Below, in pieces: positions 60,040 to 64,000 of a DNA stretch of 64,000 nt. The DNA lies in NCBI GenBank assembly GCA_021810025.1, contig JAJZJS010000001.1, forward strand, positions 90,790-154,789. Reading direction: 5' to 3'. The position numbers and the translations under genes are program-made. Positions within the stretch are counted from its first letter, which is position 1. Every line of letters starts with the position of its first letter. Source of the DNA: a bacterium (GTDB lineage Bacteria; Patescibacteriota; Saccharimonadia; Saccharimonadales; UBA4665). Under the pieces are notes generated by a model. That model was not told the origin of the DNA. It was given only the letters and a program-made list of their open reading frames with translations, and did not search any database.

Positions 60040-60755
60040 TGAGTAGAAGTTTGAGCTTTGCTTTGAACGGTTGATCCAGACGAAGATACCTTAACTTTAG
60101 AATTTGTTTTAGCAGCAATTGCGGCGTTGATAACAGTTTCAAAGGCAGACACTGAATCGGCAATCTGAACTTGTTTACCGTCAATAATAAAGGTTGGGGT
60201 GGCGTCGATGCCGAGAGCATTTCCAGCGTTTTGATCAGCCAAAATGAGGTTGTTAACCCGGTTGGAGTTATAGAGCTTATTAAATTGCGCTACGTTTAAT
60301 CCCAAGCTTTGAGCATCTTGGTCAAAGACCGATAATGGATTAGATGCTCCAATCCAGGTTGCGTAAGCTCCGTTTGAATTATAGTATTCCTGATTTTGGG
60401 TATAGAGTAAATCGTGCATTTGCCAGAATTTACCCATCAATCCAGCGGCTTCGGCTGCACGTGCTCCAGCGTAGGCATTAGGATGAATACTGGTAAGGGG
60501 GAAGTTGCGGAATTGGAAATAAATTTGGTTATTATAGATAGCTTGTACTTGTTTGATGGTTGAGTAGTATTCGCCACAATAAGGACATTGATAGTCGCCA
60601 TACTCGACAAGCGTCACTCCTGATTGACCTTTACCAATAATATGTTCAGTTGGTTTAAGGTTGCTGCTAGTAGTGCCATTTTTGCCAGTTAAAGTAAATA
60701 TTCCAACTAAAACTACTACTATGACAACTACGATAATCCAAAAGTTTCTAGACAT
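60036..60755 (-). CDS. DsbA-like thioredoxin-fold protein, membrane-anchored
   Basis: 239 residues. One N-terminal membrane helix (about 5-24) is followed by a DsbA-family domain with active site YQCPYCGEYY (CPYC). It would oxidise or isomerise disulfides outside the membrane. The Cys-rich exported pilins and surface proteins of this window are likely clients. The ATG has an AGAGGAAG site 4 bases upstream. Confidence 0.93.
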   Translation of the reverse strand: MSRNFWIIVVVIVVVLVGIFTLTGKNGTTSSNLKPTEHIIGKGQSGVTLVEYGDYQCPYCGEYYSTIKQVQAIYNNQIYFQFRNFPLTSIHPNAYAGARAAEAAGLMGKFWQMHDLLYTQNQEYYNSNGAYATWIGASNPLSVFDQDAQSLGLNVAQFNKLYNSNRVNNLILADQNAGNALGIDATPTFIIDGKQVQIADSVSAFETVINAAIAAKTNSKVKVSSSGSTVQSKAQTSTH

Positions 60756-60840
60756 TTTCTTCCTCTTTAATACTACTAATTATACTATAATTAAAGCCAA
60801 TACAAGTATTAAAATATCTAAAACAGACTATAATATAAGG

Positions 60841-61839
60841 ATGCTTAGTTTTATTCTTGGAATTATATTTTTAATTTTAACATTAGTTATTATTGAACTT
60901 GAAAAATCTTATCATAAACTTCCATTGAGTGAACTTCGCTATCGGGCTCGTCACGGTGACAAATTAGCAGAACATATTTATCACGCTAGTTCATTTGGAT
61001 CTAGTCTTGATCTTTTAATCTGGTTTTTAATGGTGGTTTTTGCTAGTTTGAGCTTATTTTTGTTTGATCAAGTTGCTCCTCTTTGGCTAGATTTTATTAC
61101 TTTGGCTATTTTTATTTTTGTTGCGTTTATCTATTGGCCTAAAAAGAATTTTTCAAAATTATCGCACTTTATTACAACTTACTTTTCTCCACCATTAATT
61201 TGGATATTGGATCTAATTCATCCTCTTGGTACAAAGTTAAACTTAAAACTTAGTCAAAATGAACTTAATCAAATCTATAGTCTAAATGACCTAGAAGGTC
61301 TTTTGGTAAAACTTAAAAAAAATCCTGAGGTTCGAATTCAGACGGGAGATCTTGATCTACTTTTAAATCAGTTAAAACTTATTTCGAGTCCAATTTCAAA
61401 ACTAGCGTTACCGTGGTCAAAAATCAAAACTGTTAATATCGAGGAACGTCTTGGACCAATTGTTTTAGACGAGTTACATCATGCTAATCAAGCAGTTATC
61501 CCTGTTATTAAAGAAGATGAGGATAAAATATGCGGAGTGCTTGATCTTCATAACCTTAATCTTGGGCAATCTGATCTAGTCCAAGATCATCTTCAAAAAG
61601 AACTTTTCTATATTAAAGAAAACGATACAGCAAGTAGCGCATTAGGTGCTTTTTTAATAACAAATTCAACTTATCTAATCGTGGTTGACGATCAGGGAAA
61701 TTATAGCGGACTGCTAGTGTTAAGCGATATTATTAAACTATTGGCCGGCAACCAAAAAACTAAGCCGTTGACTGATTATATAAGTCCTCCATTAAGTAGG
61801 TCTGCTGTAGCTCTTGATGTTGACAATACGAACCAGTAA
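60841..61839 (+). CDS. CNNM/CorC-like membrane protein with CBS pair
   Basis: 332 residues from ATG 60841. Three hydrophobic segments fill about 1-100 (MLSFILGIIFLILTLVIIEL first). A pair of CBS-like domains lies near 195-325 (IPVIKEDEDKICGVLDLHN and IVVDDQGNYSGLLVLSD). The layout resembles CNNM/CorC Mg2+ transporters. TATAAT (60829-60834) lies exactly 6 bases upstream. A frame open from 60661 overlaps the DsbA-like gene and is rejected. Confidence 0.78.
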   Translation: MLSFILGIIFLILTLVIIELEKSYHKLPLSELRYRARHGDKLAEHIYHASSFGSSLDLLIWFLMVVFASLSLFLFDQVAPLWLDFITLAIFIFVAFIYWPKKNFSKLSHFITTYFSPPLIWILDLIHPLGTKLNLKLSQNELNQIYSLNDLEGLLVKLKKNPEVRIQTGDLDLLLNQLKLISSPISKLALPWSKIKTVNIEERLGPIVLDELHHANQAVIPVIKEDEDKICGVLDLHNLNLGQSDLVQDHLQKELFYIKENDTASSALGAFLITNSTYLIVVDDQGNYSGLLVLSDIIKLLAGNQKTKPLTDYISPPLSRSAVALDVDNTNQ

Positions 61840-61905
61840 ATCAAAAACCCCCTATATTTAGCATTTTAATTAAAAGATGTTAAAATATCCCTATTAAAGG
61901 CTGAA

Positions 61906-63672
61906 ATGAATAGTATAAAAAGAACATTTAGTATTGATGCAGTTCAAAAAATTGGACTAGCAGTTATGGTTGAAGGATGGGTCCAAAACCGTCGTGATCA
62001 TGGAGGATTAATTTTTATTGATCTTAGAGATCATACCGGAATAATTCAACTTGTAATCAACCCCGATCAAGCTGAATCATTTAAACTTGCTGAACACATT
62101 AGAGACGAATATGTCTTGAGAGTCGTTGGAGATATCCAAAGTCGAGCCAAAGATTTAATTAATCCGAAGCTTGCAACCGGTAAAATTGAATTAAGAGTTA
62201 AGGAACTAGTAGTACTCAACAAATCGGAGCCTTTGCCTTTAAGCTTATTTGGAGAAATAAACTCCTCTGAAGAACAGCGTTTTAAATATCGCTATTTAGA
62301 CCTCAGGACTAGTGACTCTCAAATGATCTTAAAAAAAAGGTCAGAGTTATATAAAATAATGCGTCGCTATATGGATAAGAATGATTTCACGGAAGTAACA
62401 ACTCCTATTTTGGCTAATTCAAGTCCAGAAGGTGCTCGTGATTTCTTGGTGCCATCGCGAGTTCATCCAGGTAAATTTTATGCCTTACCTCAATCACCCC
62501 AACAGTTTAAACAACTTTTAATGGTTGGTGGACTACATCGTTATTATCAAATAGCAACTTGTTTTAGAGATGAAGATCCTAGGGCCGATCGACTTTATGG
62601 AGATTTTTATCACTTGGATTTAGAAATGTCTTTTGTTGAAGATGGAGAAGAGGTTCGATCAACAATGGAACCATTAATTGTTGACTTGGTAACTAATTTT
62701 GCTCATAAAAAACTTCACAGTAAAGTTATTCCACGCATTAAATATAACGAAGCCCTCGATTTGTATGGAACGGATAAGCCAGATTTAAGATTTGGATTAG
62801 AATTAATGGATGTTTCCGAAGTGTTTACAACAACTGATTTTTCAATTTTTAAAAATGTCTTAAACGATGGGGGGATTATCAAAGCAATTAAGGCCCCCAA
62901 AGGAGCTTTATTAAGCCGTTCTCAAATCGACCAATTAACACAGTTGGCTATTAGCGAAGGAGCCAAGGGTTTAGCCTATATTCAGTACAAGGATCAAGAA
63001 CTTAAATCACCAATATTAAAATTCTTATCAACTCAAGAACAAAAAGACCTTATAAATCAAGTCAAACTTAAGGACGGCGATATTGTTTTCTTTGGTGCGG
63101 GCACGCGGAAGGATGTGAATAAAGTGTTGGGAGTCATTCGAAATGCTTTGGCTGATGAATTAAAGCTTAAAGATGATCAGGTTGTCTCGTTGGCTTGGAT
63201 TGTCGACTTTCCGCTTTATGAATGGGATGACACTAATAATCGTTTAGACTTTGGGCATAATCCATTTTCGATGCCAAAAGGTGGCATAGAGGCACTTTCG
63301 GCTGAAGACAAATTGGACATTCTGGCAGATCAATATGATATGGTTATGAATGGATACGAAATATGTTCTGGAGCTGTTCGTAATCATCACCCTGAGATCA
63401 TGTACAAAGTTTTTGAAGCTATTGGATATCAAAAAGAGTATGTGGATCAAAAATTTGGGGCCATGGTTAATGCTTTTAAATACGGAGCTCCTCCTCATGC
63501 CGGTTGTGCCTTTGGTATTGATCGGATCTTTATGGTCTTAATAAATAAATCAAATATTAGAGAAGTTGTTGCTTTTCCTAAAAACGGCTCAGGAGTTGAT
63601 TTAATGATGAACTCTCCCAGCGATGTTGCAAACGATCAGCTTCGAGAATTAAACATCAAGCGAGTTTTGTAA
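61906..63672 (+). CDS. aspS: Aspartyl-tRNA synthetase
   Basis: 588 residues, the bacterial length with an insertion domain. Anticodon-binding OB fold (1-105; VEGWVQNRRDHGGLIFIDLR), then class II motif 1, motif 2 (CFRDEDPRADR) and a GAD insertion domain (about 285-410), and motif 3 (GCAFGIDRI near 530). It charges tRNA-Asp. The ATG has an AAAGG site 5 bases upstream. Its 3' end overlaps the glycosylase gene by 24 bases. Confidence 0.96.
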   Translation: MNSIKRTFSIDAVQKIGLAVMVEGWVQNRRDHGGLIFIDLRDHTGIIQLVINPDQAESFKLAEHIRDEYVLRVVGDIQSRAKDLINPKLATGKIELRVKELVVLNKSEPLPLSLFGEINSSEEQRFKYRYLDLRTSDSQMILKKRSELYKIMRRYMDKNDFTEVTTPILANSSPEGARDFLVPSRVHPGKFYALPQSPQQFKQLLMVGGLHRYYQIATCFRDEDPRADRLYGDFYHLDLEMSFVEDGEEVRSTMEPLIVDLVTNFAHKKLHSKVIPRIKYNEALDLYGTDKPDLRFGLELMDVSEVFTTTDFSIFKNVLNDGGIIKAIKAPKGALLSRSQIDQLTQLAISEGAKGLAYIQYKDQELKSPILKFLSTQEQKDLINQVKLKDGDIVFFGAGTRKDVNKVLGVIRNALADELKLKDDQVVSLAWIVDFPLYEWDDTNNRLDFGHNPFSMPKGGIEALSAEDKLDILADQYDMVMNGYEICSGAVRNHHPEIMYKVFEAIGYQKEYVDQKFGAMVNAFKYGAPPHAGCAFGIDRIFMVLINKSNIREVVAFPKNGSGVDLMMNSPSDVANDQLRELNIKRVL

Positions 63673-64000
63673 AGATTGCCACAAATAATATGAAGCAATG
63701 GAACGGTAGGGATCCCATAGTTTCTGGATCTGCTTTATTTTTGAGTAGCTAGGATTTTGATAGTTTATTGCAAGCGCTTTTTTAATGCCTAGATCATCCT
63801 CAGGAAATACGTTAATCCTACCTAAACCAAAGATCATAAAAATGTGCGCTGTCCAGTTACCAATTCCCCAGAGCTTAGTTAAAGCTTTAATTACTTCAGA
63901 GTCGGTCATATTAGGAAATTGACTAAAATTAAGAGTTTCGGTCTGGAGAGCTTCAGATAATTCTCGAATAGTTCTAATTTTCGCCGTAGATAAGCCAATG
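63649..64000 (-). CDS. alkA: DNA-3-methyladenine glycosylase II (AlkA-like), C-terminal part
   Basis: 117 residues visible; the 5' end runs off the right edge. GLSTAKIRTIRELSEAL, then LTKLWGIGNWTAHIFMIFG (helix-hairpin-helix) and INVFPEDDLGIKKAL with the catalytic Asp fit the AlkA family, which cuts alkylated bases from DNA. An internal Met at 63909 is not the start. The last 24 bases overlap aspS. Confidence 0.85.
   Translation of the reverse strand, partial: IGLSTAKIRTIRELSEALQTETLNFSQFPNMTDSEVIKALTKLWGIGNWTAHIFMIFGLGRINVFPEDDLGIKKALAINYQNPSYSKIKQIQKLWDPYRSIASYYLWQSLQNSLDV

Noticed and set aside
60661..60840. Extended N-terminus of the CBS-domain protein
   Set aside because: It overlaps the DsbA-like gene; ATG 60841 lies 6 bases after TATAAT.

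Overview
The window is one contiguous, low-GC bacterial chromosome segment that looks like a member of the Patescibacteria/CPR, most probably Saccharibacteria (TM7). This is inferred from gene content, not from a 16S gene. The supporting signs are an array of small two-helix pilin genes beside PrgI-like and VirB4-like genes, a LexA-type DNA-binding protein with no protease domain, an actinobacterial-looking secreted lysozyme-like protein, short compact genes, and the standard genetic code throughout. The replication origin lies near the middle (about 29.9-30.1 kb), between dnaA and rpmH.

Layout. 0-11 kb: housekeeping genes (start of a sugar-phosphate isomerase, groES-groEL under two tandem CIRCE operators, an amidinotransferase-family enzyme, a MurE-like ligase, tsaD, valS) followed by small regulatory, lipid and membrane genes. 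11-18 kb: an accessory stretch with a serine-recombinase remnant, an ABC transporter pair, four tRNA genes (Arg, three Ser), an unknown 567-residue protein flanked by inverted tRNA-Ser units, and small membrane proteins. 18-26 kb: a small heat-shock protein, a polytopic membrane protein, six paralogous pilin genes in one operon, and divergent PrgI, VirB4-N-like and VirB4 genes. 26-32 kb: the origin region in the order recF-dnaN-dnaA-oriC-rpmH-rnpA-yidC-jag. 32-57 kb: a large surface-polysaccharide and envelope region with glycosyltransferases, a Wzm/Wzt-type exporter, a secreted 994-residue repeat protein, dTDP-rhamnose genes, glmS, an initiating sugar-phosphate transferase and an O-antigen-ligase-like protein. 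57-64 kb: a LexA-like regulator, a cobalamin riboswitch in front of an unknown zinc-ribbon protein, nadD, a DsbA-like protein, a CBS-domain membrane protein, aspS and part of an AlkA-type glycosylase.

How the genes fit together. The left and right ends supply protein folding, translation and NAD functions. The centre starts replication and makes the membrane-insertion machinery. The 32-57 kb region can make dTDP-rhamnose and GlcN-6-P, load a lipid carrier, build a polymer and export it. The pilin/VirB4 cluster and the secreted proteins fit a cell living attached to another bacterium.

Two patterns stand out. First, many genes have a -10 hexamer only 6-10 bases before their ATG, so their mRNAs should have little or no leader, while others in the same window have strong Shine-Dalgarno sites. 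This resets several start codons. Second, a compact cobalamin riboswitch sits directly upstream of a protein of unknown function.
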